Positions 1 to 7,672 of a DNA stretch of 14,888 nucleotides are shown in pieces (within the stretch, counting starts at the first letter, position 1; each line of letters opens with the position of its first letter). The DNA lies in NCBI GenBank assembly GCA_043769845.1, contig JAYVIX010000228.1:1-14888 (forward strand). The letters run 5' to 3'. A program made the translations under genes and the position numbers. The DNA comes from UBA9547 sp043769845 (GTDB lineage: Bacteria > Bacteroidota > Bacteroidia > Cytophagales > UBA9547). The notes beneath the pieces were generated by a model. That model made no database searches. It was not told where the DNA came from and saw only the letters and a list, made by a program, of their open reading frames with translations.

Positions 1-3000
1 AGTTGACCAAACCCATGATTGAGGTTTTTTTGAAATCGGAAGGCAATACAGGCTGCATAGAAGCGACTGACACCTTTAGGATACAGGTAGAACCAACGCC
101 AATATTGAATGTTCCAGAAATCTCAGTTTGTCTTGGCAATGTCACTACCGTCTTCAGCCAACTTCCTGATTCATTGAAACCAAGATGGTACAGTCAAAAA
201 AATGTGTTTTTGTCTTCGGGGTCGTCTTTCACTGCTCAATTCGATTCAACAACCACTTTGATCCTAAAGGCAGAAAGTACATCTGGTTGTAGGGATTCTA
301 CTTTTGCAAAAGTGTGGGCATTTGCCAAACCTCAGTTAAATATTCGAGATACAACAATATGCGATGGCGCTTCGGTAACATTAAACGCAAGGCTTACGAA
401 TGTCTTTCAGGGAAATGGAGTGTATGCTTGGCTCAGAAATTCATTGCCATTAAATAATTCTGGTGAAACATTTGTAGCCAGATCATCTGGAAAATATACT
501 GTCACATTTGGTTTGCTAGGTTGCCAAACCCAAGATTCAGCAATGGTAAATGTATTCAACATTCAGGTTCAGGCAAGTGACGATCAGTATGTCTGCAAAA
601 ATCAGTTGGCTACTGGCATCAACCTTGTTTCTGTGACAGCAACTAGTGCAAAAGTGAAATGGATTGGCAATGGGGGCAATTTTAGCCCGAACGATTCATC
701 GAAAACAACCACCTATCTCCCTAGCTTGGCCGAGAGTTCAGCAAATGCAAGTAAAATTCTCGTCCAAACAGTTGGGAATGGAGTGTGTAAAGAAGGCAAA
801 GATTCCGTTTTGGTATATTTCAAGCCATACAATCTAGCAGCTGGAACTTTTGAGACGGTTTGCGAAGGTGAAAATTCGTTGTTGTCAAGTCCATTGATTT
901 CGGGAATGGTTTATGAATGGAAAGACTCGCAAGGGAACATCATTGGGAACTCCCATCAAATACAAGTGAATGTACAGCGCGACACTTCGTTTCTTGTGAA
1001 AATCACCAACTCAAATGCATGTTCGGATTCCGTGACAATAAACGTAAAGCCTTATCCTAAACCTCAAATACAAATAGCAGGTGCTACTACGTGTTTGGGC
1101 GATAGTTTGAGTTTGAACGGAGTGCCTTTGAACAAAAATGAAACCTTTGTTCAACCCATCTTTGAATGGTACAAGGATGGAATAAAGCTCGTCAATCAAG
1201 ATTCTATCCTCAAGATTGGAACCTCGGGGATTTATAAAATCCGGTATGGACAAGGAATTTGCATTGGGGAAGATACAGCCAAAATGGTGTTTAAGAAATC
1301 TACTATTAATGTGAATAATATATCACCTATATGTGTAGTATTAGGAGCAAGACTTACGCTATCCAGTAGCTTTTCCAATGCCGACTCCCTTATTTGGAAT
1401 TCAAGCGGAACGGGAAGTTTTGAGAACCAACTAATTCTGGGACAAGTGGATTATTTACCCTCTAACTCAGATTTTTCTTCCAACAAAATAACGTTTATCG
1501 CTCAAACTTTTTCCAAAAATCCGAAATGTCTATTGGTAAAAGATTCAACAGAAATGACCATTTTACCGTCTCCAAAAGCTTCAGGAAAGGGTGATACGGT
1601 TTGTGTAGGGGAATCGGCACTTTTGCAATCTACCATTTCTGCTAATTGGCAAACTCGATGGCTCTCAGGCACAACCCCTCTTTCGTCCCAAATAAACCTA
1701 GTGATCGCTAATGCCATAACTCAGGAATATATTTTGGTAGTGACCGATCCGAATGGCTGTAAAGATACGACCACAGTTCCGTTACTCACTTTCGACAAAC
1801 CTATCATTTCTCTCCAAGATACTTCTACTTGTCTTGGCGACACCCTACTACTGAAACCCATCATCGCGGCATCGCCTTTTGCTTCCACCAACTATTCGTG
1901 GTATAAAAACGGACTTCCTTTACCCGAAAAAAATGCCCTATTGAATGTCTTTGAATCTGGCATTTACAAACTTGTATTTGGCGAAGGTGGCTGTATCGCT
2001 ACTGACGATGCGCAAGTAATAATCGAAGAACCAAAACTCACGCTGAACCAGCCAGCTCCCATTTGTAAAAATTATGCAGGGGTGATTAGTTTGAATGCAA
2101 GCTTGAATACCAATCGAAGCATCAAATGGATCGGAGCTGGATTTTTTGCCCCCTCAGACTCTGACAAAGTGGCCACTTACAAACCCAGCATTTCGGAATT
2201 GACTTTAGATTCGTTTAGTATCAGGGTTGAAACGATTCAAAATTTGAAGTGCATAGGAGTGGCCGACCAAATAATGATCAAAACATTGAAAGCTCCATTA
2301 CTCAATGCTGCAAGCGATACCGTATGCTTGGGTGATAGCATCACATTGAAAAAAATGCCAAACAATAGTGAATCAGTACGTTGGATAGAAAATGGAAGTA
2401 TAAAAAGCACCAACAATGTGATTCGTTTCCCAGTTTTGTCCTCAGGGAGTATTTTGCTACGTGCAAGTAGTTTGAATGGATGTGTAGATAGTATTTTAGT
2501 GCCATATGCCACATTCCCGAAACCATTGCTACAATTAAATGACGTGCAAACTTGTGTTGGAGACAAACCTGTTCTGAACGGAATCCCTAGTAATACCAAC
2601 AAAGCCAATGAGAAGTATAGGTGGTACAAGGGAAATACCCTTTTGTCACAAACCACATCTTTTATCTCCGTTTCCGATTCTGGCACCTATTCACTCCTCT
2701 ATGGCCAAGGCAATTGCACCGCCACCGATTCGGCCAAAGTCACTTTTTTACCTCCAACCCTGAATGTGTTTGGCGATTTGGAAATCTGTAGGAATAAAAA
2801 AGAAATAAATTTTGGAGCCAATTATACCCATGCCGATGGGGTGGAGTGGAGTACTGTCTTGGGTGTTCTGCCCGCAATGTATCAAGGTAAGCTGGTTCAA
2901 TACCCCTATCGTTCAGGCGATTTGGTGAACGATAAATCTATTTTGGTCTTTGCCAAATTGAAACAGAATAATCCACTATGCCAAATTTTGTCCGACACCT

Positions 3001-3986
3001 TGGAAGTAGTTTTAAAGGAAAGTCCCTTTTTGATAACATCTGGAGATACTCTCTGCAAAGCGACCTTGGCCGAGGTTGAAGTACAACAAGAATTGGGTAC
3101 CACATATGTTTGGCAAGATCATTTATCAAATCAATTGAGCACCTCAAATCGCTACGTATACACCCCCTCGAAATCTGAAAAAATATTCCTAATCGCACAA
3201 AACCTAAATGGCTGCCAAGATAGCACCGAGGTAGACGTGCGCTTGGTGGCTACTGCAGGTGTGACCATCCAAAACTCACCAGCATGCACAGGGCAAATGG
3301 TTTCTTTGGAAATGAAAGTATCAAACGACACTGTGACTGGTTCTAAAAATATCAAATGGTACTACAAAGGAAACAAGATAGCCGAAAACATTAATCCCAT
3401 ATCCACCTCACAATCAGGTAGTTTTTCAGTAATCTACTCCAATAAATATTGTACCGATACCGCATCAAAAGAAATATTTTATAACCCATCTCCATTGGTT
3501 GCAAAAGAACCAGAACTTGTTTTTTGTTCAGAAGCTCAACCTGAATTGCAATTGGATGCAGGTCAATACTATGGTTACCTATGGCAAAACGATACATCTG
3601 CCAGAGGTAGATATTATCAAGTTTCAAAAGGAGGTAGTTATAAGGTTTTGGTCTTCAATCAGTTTGGTTGTAGTTCAGAAAAAATGTTTTCAGTGAGGGA
3701 AATGTGCAAACCACGCTTGTTTGTCCCCAATGCATTTACGCCCAATGGCTCAAACAACAATCAGTTCAAAGTACAACACGCAAACATCAAAAGCTACCAA
3801 ATGCTTATTTTCAACCGTTGGGGCGAAATAATCTTCGAATCGCTAGACCCCAACATCAGTTGGAACGGAACGTATCGAGACGAAATGATGCCATTGGGAG
3901 TGTATCCTTGGGTAGTAACCTACGAAGGATTCGCGGACGAGTATGGCCCATATAAATTGCAAGGGCAAGTAACTGTTTTAAAATGA
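1..3986 (+). CDS. Giant T9SS type B secreted surface protein with tandem Ig/PKD-like domains (5' partial)
   Basis: The reading frame is open from the left edge and the true start lies outside the window; about 1,327 residues are visible. The body is a chain of about 15 beta-sandwich-like domains of 75-90 residues. Each starts with a Cys motif (such as TCLGD, VCLGD or ICKN) and ends with a second Cys (such as NGC.DS or GQGxC), typical of Ig/PKD-like surface proteins. Residues about 1238-1327 form the gliding motility-associated C-terminal domain: LFVPNAFTPNG, then MLIFNRWGEIIFES, W.G and PLGVYPWVVTYEG. This is the type B signal for export through the type IX secretion system and fixation outside the outer membrane. 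An adhesin or matrix role is inferred from architecture only; no enzyme domain is visible. Its stop overlaps the next start by 4 bp (ATGA), so the two genes are probably translationally coupled. A PorP/SprF-type partner, often next to type B substrates, is absent on the downstream side. Confidence 0.93.
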   Translation, partial: LTKPMIEVFLKSEGNTGCIEATDTFRIQVEPTPILNVPEISVCLGNVTTVFSQLPDSLKPRWYSQKNVFLSSGSSFTAQFDSTTTLILKAESTSGCRDSTFAKVWAFAKPQLNIRDTTICDGASVTLNARLTNVFQGNGVYAWLRNSLPLNNSGETFVARSSGKYTVTFGLLGCQTQDSAMVNVFNIQVQASDDQYVCKNQLATGINLVSVTATSAKVKWIGNGGNFSPNDSSKTTTYLPSLAESSANASKILVQTVGNGVCKEGKDSVLVYFKPYNLAAGTFETVCEGENSLLSSPLISGMVYEWKDSQGNIIGNSHQIQVNVQRDTSFLVKITNSNACSDSVTINVKPYPKPQIQIAGATTCLGDSLSLNGVPLNKNETFVQPIFEWYKDGIKLVNQDSILKIGTSGIYKIRYGQGICIGEDTAKMVFKKSTINVNNISPICVVLGARLTLSSSFSNADSLIWNSSGTGSFENQLILGQVDYLPSNSDFSSNKITFIAQTFSKNPKCLLVKDSTEMTILPSPKASGKGDTVCVGESALLQSTISANWQTRWLSGTTPLSSQINLVIANAITQEYILVVTDPNGCKDTTTVPLLTFDKPIISLQDTSTCLGDTLLLKPIIAASPFASTNYSWYKNGLPLPEKNALLNVFESGIYKLVFGEGGCIATDDAQVIIEEPKLTLNQPAPICKNYAGVISLNASLNTNRSIKWIGAGFFAPSDSDKVATYKPSISELTLDSFSIRVETIQNLKCIGVADQIMIKTLKAPLLNAASDTVCLGDSITLKKMPNNSESVRWIENGSIKSTNNVIRFPVLSSGSILLRASSLNGCVDSILVPYATFPKPLLQLNDVQTCVGDKPVLNGIPSNTNKANEKYRWYKGNTLLSQTTSFISVSDSGTYSLLYGQGNCTATDSAKVTFLPPTLNVFGDLEICRNKKEINFGANYTHADGVEWSTVLGVLPAMYQGKLVQYPYRSGDLVNDKSILVFAKLKQNNPLCQILSDTLEVVLKESPFLITSGDTLCKATLAEVEVQQELGTTYVWQDHLSNQLSTSNRYVYTPSKSEKIFLIAQNLNGCQDSTEVDVRLVATAGVTIQNSPACTGQMVSLEMKVSNDTVTGSKNIKWYYKGNKIAENINPISTSQSGSFSVIYSNKYCTDTASKEIFYNPSPLVAKEPELVFCSEAQPELQLDAGQYYGYLWQNDTSARGRYYQVSKGGSYKVLVFNQFGCSSEKMFSVREMCKPRLFVPNAFTPNGSNNNQFKVQHANIKSYQMLIFNRWGEIIFESLDPNISWNGTYRDEMMPLGVYPWVVTYEGFADEYGPYKLQGQVTVLK
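111..3500 (+). repeat. Three-domain (A-B-C) protein super-repeat, period about 244 residues
   Basis: Inside the T9SS substrate three diverged domain types recur in fixed order: (A-B-C) four times, then A-B, then a terminal domain. First cysteines of A lie at residues 43, 287, 534, 775 and 1018; of B at 120, 364, 610, 851 and 1095; of C at 198, 444, 688 and 929. The step is always 241-247 residues (about 730 bp). Second cysteines are also regular: 52-53 residues later in A, 54-56 in B and 62-65 in C, giving one candidate disulfide per domain. B domains share a W(Y)K.G.L core followed by SG.Y...YG.G.C; C domains carry an IKWIG.G.F-like core and Y.PS. The copies are far diverged in DNA, so this is an old repeat rather than a recent tandem duplication. 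Confidence 0.8.
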
Positions 3987-4276
3987 AAAATATTTCATTA
4001 ATATTATTTTGTAGCCTATTCTTTTCTTGTTCGACAGAAGACAAGTTAGGAAAACACCATTCGCACAAAAAACAAAAAGAAGTGGATGAAAAGAGCGATT
4101 TTCATCAAAAACAAGCCAAAGAAATCATTGACGATAACTTGAAAAACAAAGAAGAGAATAAAAATCACTCAGAAAAAAGACGGCTAGAACACGTTGAAAA
4201 TCTGGAAAAATTAAATAATACCGAAATCGAAGGCAAAAAGACAGTGCCAAAACGTCCAGATTACAATTTTTATTGA
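3983..4276 (+). CDS. Small charged lipoprotein, function unknown
   Basis: This 97-residue protein has a short basic N-terminus, a hydrophobic stretch (residues 4-14) and a lipobox-like LFFSC with the lipidated Cys at residue 16, so it should be a lipoprotein cut by signal peptidase II. The residues after the Cys (S-T-E-D) are acidic, loosely like the surface-export signal known for some Bacteroidota lipoproteins. The mature part is low-complexity, almost entirely Lys, Glu, His, Asn and Asp, probably helical or disordered, with an HHSHKK cluster at 25-30. I recognise no family. Its ATG overlaps the stop of the upstream T9SS gene (ATGA), so co-expression with that protein is very likely; an anchoring or partner role is only an inference. 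The signal peptide, codon pattern and overlap make it a real gene rather than a chance frame. Confidence 0.75.
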   Translation: MKNISLILFCSLFFSCSTEDKLGKHHSHKKQKEVDEKSDFHQKQAKEIIDDNLKNKEENKNHSEKRRLEHVENLEKLNNTEIEGKKTVPKRPDYNFY

Positions 4277-4281
4277 GTTTT

Positions 4282-4304
4282 AGCGTCAACAAGAATAGGA
4301 CGCT
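4282..4304 (+). terminator. Weak hairpin after the lipoprotein gene
   Basis: A 6-bp inverted repeat AGCGTC / GACGCT with an 11-nt loop lies just behind the lipoprotein stop codon. No proper T-run follows (TTCTCG), so a terminator is only a possibility. Confidence 0.3.
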
Positions 4305-4334
4305 TCTCGTATCAGTTCCTAAAACCCTCAGGTT

Positions 4335-5474
4335 ATGGAATTCTCGCACAACGAAAATCATCAAATGGTAGCCGAGATGGCGCGTGATTTCGCCAAAAGG
4401 CACATCGCCCCTTTTGTTTCCGAATGGGACGAGAATCAATTTTTTCCTAAAGAAGTTTTTCGAGAAATGGGAAAATTGGGCTTAATGGGCGTTTTAGTTC
4501 CTGAACAATATGGTGGTTCTGGCTTTGGTTACATGGAATATGTAGCAGCCATTGTTGAAATTTCAAAAGTTTGTGGTGCGATCGGTCTTTCATTGGCTGC
4601 GCACAATTCGCTCTCTACCAATCATATATTGCAATTTGCCAATGAAGAACAAAAACAAAAATGGCTTCCGAAACTGGCTTCTGGCGAATGGATTGGGGCA
4701 TGGGGGCTAACCGAAGCTGGTACTGGATCAGACGCTGGCCATATGATTACGAGAGCCGAAAAAATTGGAAATAACTGGGTATTGAATGGTACAAAATGTT
4801 TTATCACCCATGGCAAATCGTACGATATTGCAGTAATCATGGCCCGAACAGGCGACCCGAATGATTCGCACGCCATGACCGCTTTTGTAATTGAACAAGG
4901 AACAAAGGGTTATTCGGCAGGAAAAAAAGAAAATAAATTAGGGATGCGTGCTTCAGAAACTACCGAAGTGATTTTAGAAAACTGTATCATTCCTGAAGAA
5001 AATGTCTTGGGAAAAGCGGGCGATGGCTTTATTCAAGCCCTGAAAATATTGGATGGAGGCCGTATTTCGATTGCGGCTTTGGGTTTGGGAATTGCACAAG
5101 GGGCGTTTGATTGTGCGCTTAAATATTCGAAAGAAAGAATACAATTTGGTCAAGCCATTTCGTCTTTTCAAGGAATTTCGTTCAAATTGGCCGATATGGC
5201 GACCGAAATCGAAGCGGCAAGCTTATTAGTATATCGAGCGGCCGATCTGAAAAACAAGGGCATTTCGGTAACGAAGGAATCGGCAATGGCCAAATTATAT
5301 ACTTCAGAAGTAGCGGTGCGAGTGGCAAACGATGCTGTTCAGATTTTTGGAGGTTATGGCTACATGAAAGACTTTCCGGTCGAAAAATTTTACCGTGATG
5401 CCAAATTGTGTACAATAGGCGAGGGAACCTCCGAGATACAGAAGATCGTGATTGGAAGGGCTATTTTGAAATAA
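4335..5474 (+). CDS. Acyl-CoA dehydrogenase (short-chain type, FAD-dependent)
   Basis: The 379-residue length is exactly that of the family. It oxidises an acyl-CoA to the trans-2-enoyl-CoA with FAD, passing electrons to electron-transfer flavoprotein, in fatty-acid or branched-chain amino-acid breakdown in the cytoplasm. An N-terminal helical domain (about 1-115) carries PEQYGGSG. The beta domain holds signature 1, GAWGLTEAGTGSDA (121-134), and KLGMRASETT (201-210). The C-terminal helical domain contains ERIQFGQ.I..FQ (267-279), QIFGGYGYMKDFPVEKFYRD (336-355) and IGEGTSEIQ (361-369). Glu363 aligns with the catalytic base of short/medium-chain enzymes (Glu376 in human MCAD), which argues against the isovaleryl and long-chain types. 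The ATG at 4335 gives the normal N-terminus. The chain length of the substrate cannot be told from sequence. It stands alone here, with no ETF or thiolase neighbours. Confidence 0.95.
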   Translation: MEFSHNENHQMVAEMARDFAKRHIAPFVSEWDENQFFPKEVFREMGKLGLMGVLVPEQYGGSGFGYMEYVAAIVEISKVCGAIGLSLAAHNSLSTNHILQFANEEQKQKWLPKLASGEWIGAWGLTEAGTGSDAGHMITRAEKIGNNWVLNGTKCFITHGKSYDIAVIMARTGDPNDSHAMTAFVIEQGTKGYSAGKKENKLGMRASETTEVILENCIIPEENVLGKAGDGFIQALKILDGGRISIAALGLGIAQGAFDCALKYSKERIQFGQAISSFQGISFKLADMATEIEAASLLVYRAADLKNKGISVTKESAMAKLYTSEVAVRVANDAVQIFGGYGYMKDFPVEKFYRDAKLCTIGEGTSEIQKIVIGRAILK

Positions 5475-5584
5475 ATTACTAAGAGAGATTATCCTTAAGT
5501 GTCCCGCTGTCAAGATACTTAAGTTGTGCTAACCGCAAATTATAGGACACGATATTAAAAGAATAAGAGACTAATTAATATTAG
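5475..5584. other. Non-coding segment between acyl-CoA dehydrogenase and transposase remnant
   Basis: No credible gene. It contains a direct repeat CTTAAGT (5494-5500 and 5518-5524) and a short inverted pair GTGTCC (5499-5504) / GGACAC (5545-5550). This is where the left part of an insertion sequence would be expected, but no terminal inverted repeat matching the right side can be seen. Confidence 0.4.
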
Positions 5585-5980
5585 AAGCGTTTTGGCTATT
5601 ATCCCAAGGAGATCTTGGCAGTTCAGATTTACTATACAAGAGCCAACCGAAAATACCTCAAAGAGTTAGGCATCAAACTGCTGGCCAAACCATTAGGCAG
5701 ACCATCGGCAGTGAAAGAATATGTAAGATCAGGAGAAAGAAATCCAATAGAAGCAAAATTTGGGCAGGCAAAAACGGGCTATGGCTTGGACAACATCAAA
5801 GCCAGACTGAAACAAACGAGTGAATCTTGGATTGCCTGCATCTTTTTGGTGCTTAACCTAGTCAATTTGGCTAGGCAGGCATTTCTATGCCTAATCTGGA
5901 GTTTTTTAGCATGGAGGCCGTGGGGATATTCCCTCAAAATGGAATTCGAAAAACTTGCCAAGGAAAATACTATTGGATAA
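5585..5980 (+). pseudogene. C-terminal remnant of an IS5-like DDE transposase
   Basis: From the in-frame stop at 5582-5584 onward the frame reads KRFGYYPKEILAVQIYYTR, then LGRP, ERNPIEAKFGQAKTGYGL and SESWIACIFLVLNLVNL. This is the characteristic end of an IS5-type (DDE_Tnp_1) transposase. Only about the last 130 residues remain; roughly two thirds of the protein, including the first catalytic Asp, is missing and there is no proper start codon. The family usually has LAD.IY at the second catalytic Asp; here codon 5621-5623 is GTT (Val), so the residue is lost. The third catalytic acid (Glu, codon 5750-5752, in NPIEAKFG) remains. The element is therefore dead. The exact IS group is uncertain, but the transposase origin is not. 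Confidence 0.85.
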
Positions 5981-6000
5981 ACCTAAATTGGTACAAACAT

Positions 6001-6033
6001 TTAGGGTCTGTTGAGTTTCTCAGCAGACCCTAA
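6001..6033. terminator. Strong 15-bp hairpin between transposase remnant and ychJ-like gene
   Basis: TTAGGGTCTGTTGAG, loop TTT, CTCAGCAGACCCTAA: fifteen pairs with a single G-T wobble. It sits between converging coding sequences, and its right arm contains the stop codon of the ychJ-like gene (complement of 6030-6032). A bidirectional terminator is the simplest reading, but neither side has a good T-run. It could instead be the palindromic terminus of the decayed insertion sequence. Confidence 0.55.
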
Positions 6034-6431
6034 TTACTAACCTCTACCCTTCCGTCTACAAAAAACCATTCGTCCTTTTCCTTCTTGAAGCTGGAATGTT
6101 CGTGATGAATGTGTGGTATTTTCTGCGAATCGAGGAAATAGGCTTTGAATTCGACTTTTCCTTTGGTGTCTTGCATTTCGCCAGATTGTTTTGAAACGAC
6201 TTCTAGTTTCTGCCAAGTACTTGTTTTTGCCCAATTTTCGATCGAAATGGGGTCGTATTGTAAGCGAGTGCTCGGATGCGTTGTGCGGATAATATATTCA
6301 ATAGCGTTGGATGCATAAGCCGAATAGCGCGAACGCATCAATGTTTCGGCAGTTGGAGCTTTGCTTGTGCCCAAAAGGTAAGGTTGGCAACATTTTTCAA
6401 ATGCAATTCCCGAACAACAAAAACAGCCCAT
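6030..6431 (-). CDS. ychJ: YchJ-family (UPF0225) SEC-C motif protein
   Basis: This 133-residue protein begins with a Cys-rich SEC-C-like zinc motif, C3-F-C5-C6-S-G-x5-C14-C15. The usual form is CPCGSG...CC; the Gly after the second Cys is replaced by Cys6. It is followed by the YchJ signature APTAETLMRSRYSAY and by TTHPSTR, W and LEVV. The C-terminal half (VEFKAYF, then EWFFVDGRVE) has the NTF2-like ending of the family. Molecular function is not established; YchJ proteins are small soluble proteins thought to bind zinc. The ATG lies only 7 bp behind the stop of the MFS gene on the same strand, so the two form an operon. The stop codon falls inside a strong hairpin. Length agrees with the family, so the protein looks intact. 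Confidence 0.88.
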   Translation of the reverse strand: MGCFCCSGIAFEKCCQPYLLGTSKAPTAETLMRSRYSAYASNAIEYIIRTTHPSTRLQYDPISIENWAKTSTWQKLEVVSKQSGEMQDTKGKVEFKAYFLDSQKIPHIHHEHSSFKKEKDEWFFVDGRVEVSN

Positions 6432-6438
6432 ATATGAT

Positions 6439-7596
6439 TTATTTCTTTGGTGTAAAATCGGTTTCTTTCAATCTGCTTCCTAATACAAAAATGCCAACTC
6501 CAGTAAGTGCTACTATTGCAAATGAACCACGCAAACTGGTGACCTCGGCTACTAAGCCTATCAGTGGTGGGCCAACGATAAAACCTAAAAAACCAATGGT
6601 CGATACCATCGTGATGGCGATTGGAGCAGGAATATGTGGCGATTGACCTGCGCCCGCATAAGCCATGGGTACTACAGCCGAAACTCCAATTCCGACCACT
6701 AAAAAACCTATCGTAGAAGGAATTAATTGCGGAAAACACACCACCACGAGCAAGCCAACCGTGATAAATAAACCGCTGATTCGCATGGTGTTACGTAGCC
6801 CATAACGGGTAGTGTATCGGTCGGAAGCAAAACGACCAATGGCCATCGTAACCATCAGAGCCGTATAACCCAGCCCAATAATGGTTTTGTCGACTTGAAC
6901 AATTTTGGCAAAATAAATGCCGCTCCAATCGTACATGGCACCTTCGCACATCATGCAACAAAAAGCAATCGCTCCCAAAAGCACTAAAGATTTGTCAGGC
7001 AGGGCGAAAAAAGGCTTTTTCTCTTTCGGAGGGATCTCGTCTGGCAGGTATTTGATGCAAATGAATACGCTTACGAGAATGATTATTCCTACCAGAACGA
7101 AATGTTCGAGCGTTTCGAAGCCTCGCCCAATCAGAAACATGGCCAGCAATGAACCAGCCGCACCAGCCAAACTCCAAAGTCCATGAAACGAAGCCATAAT
7201 GGATTCAGTATACAATTTGCCCACGATAACAGCCTGAGTGTTAAGTGAAATAATCACCACGTTATAGACGAACCCAAGCAAAAACAACATGGGCATGAAT
7301 TGGTAGGTATTCTGGGCAATTCCAAAAACACACAACAAACTTGAATAAGAAAGAATGCTAACAATGGACAAAATTCGACTGCCAAAAGTGGAAACCAACC
7401 AGCCTACTAATGGCATGGAAATAAAACGCCCTAACGGAATGGAGAACAATACAAAGCCTAATTCGGCATCCGACAGATTGAGTTGTTTCTGAAAATGAGG
7501 AATCTGCGAAGCCCAGCTCGAAAAACAGATTCCAATCATAAAAAACATCGCGCCAACGGCTCGTCTTTGGATGGTTTTGGAATGCGATTCGGTCAT
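6439..7596 (-). CDS. MFS transporter, YbjJ-like
   Basis: A 385-residue polytopic inner-membrane protein with about 12 hydrophobic segments in two halves split by a charged loop (about 183-203, EIPPKEKKP). The N-terminus (QRRAVGAMFFMIGICFSSWA, then IP, LNLSDAELGFVLFSIPLG) and MCEGAMYDWSGIYF (216-229) are typical of the YbjJ-like branch of the major facilitator superfamily. The family motif between segments 2 and 3 is seen as GWLVSTFGSR, and its counterpart between 8 and 9 as GRFASDRYTTRYGLR. Substrate is unknown; distant sugar permeases share the fold, so a small-molecule uptake or efflux role is open. It is the first gene of an operon with the ychJ-like gene. The start ATG is only 16 bp from a strong hairpin, leaving almost no room for a separate promoter downstream of it. 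Confidence 0.92.
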   Translation of the reverse strand: MTESHSKTIQRRAVGAMFFMIGICFSSWASQIPHFQKQLNLSDAELGFVLFSIPLGRFISMPLVGWLVSTFGSRILSIVSILSYSSLLCVFGIAQNTYQFMPMLFLLGFVYNVVIISLNTQAVIVGKLYTESIMASFHGLWSLAGAAGSLLAMFLIGRGFETLEHFVLVGIIILVSVFICIKYLPDEIPPKEKKPFFALPDKSLVLLGAIAFCCMMCEGAMYDWSGIYFAKIVQVDKTIIGLGYTALMVTMAIGRFASDRYTTRYGLRNTMRISGLFITVGLLVVVCFPQLIPSTIGFLVVGIGVSAVVPMAYAGAGQSPHIPAPIAITMVSTIGFLGFIVGPPLIGLVAEVTSLRGSFAIVALTGVGIFVLGSRLKETDFTPKK

Positions 7597-7612
7597 TTGG
7601 TTCGGTTTTTAA

Positions 7613-7649
7613 AAGAAAGGGAAACTCAAATTTTGAATTTCCCTTTCTT
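7613..7649 (-). terminator. Intrinsic terminator of the MMPL exporter gene
   Basis: A perfect 12-bp stem AAGAAAGGGAAA / TTTCCCTTTCTT, with an inner TCAAA/TTTGA extension after one mismatch. On the minus strand it is followed by TTTTAAAAA. It lies 24 bp past the exporter stop codon and directly before the MFS start. Confidence 0.75.
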
Positions 7650-7672
7650 GAATTTCATTGATTATCAAGCAC

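Noticed and set aside
2237..2686. A 149-residue open frame on the minus strand inside the giant T9SS gene
   Set aside because: It is fully antisense to a well-supported protein with clear domain periodicity, and its translation shows no recognisable domain; it is a shadow frame.
111..3500. DNA-level tandem repeat or recent duplication in the giant gene
   Set aside because: The periodicity is in the protein only; the copies share no long identical nucleotide runs, so this is ancient divergence rather than recent expansion.
5499..5550. GTGTCC ... GGACAC pair as ends of a miniature transposable element
   Set aside because: The matching arms are only 6 bp, there is no target-site duplication, and the CTTAAGT direct repeats are not at the borders; chance cannot be excluded.
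6338..6739. A 133-residue minus-strand frame spanning the MFS 3' end and ychJ start
   Set aside because: It overlaps two well-supported genes in another frame and its composition (many Trp, Cys, His, Ser and Arg) is not that of a real protein.
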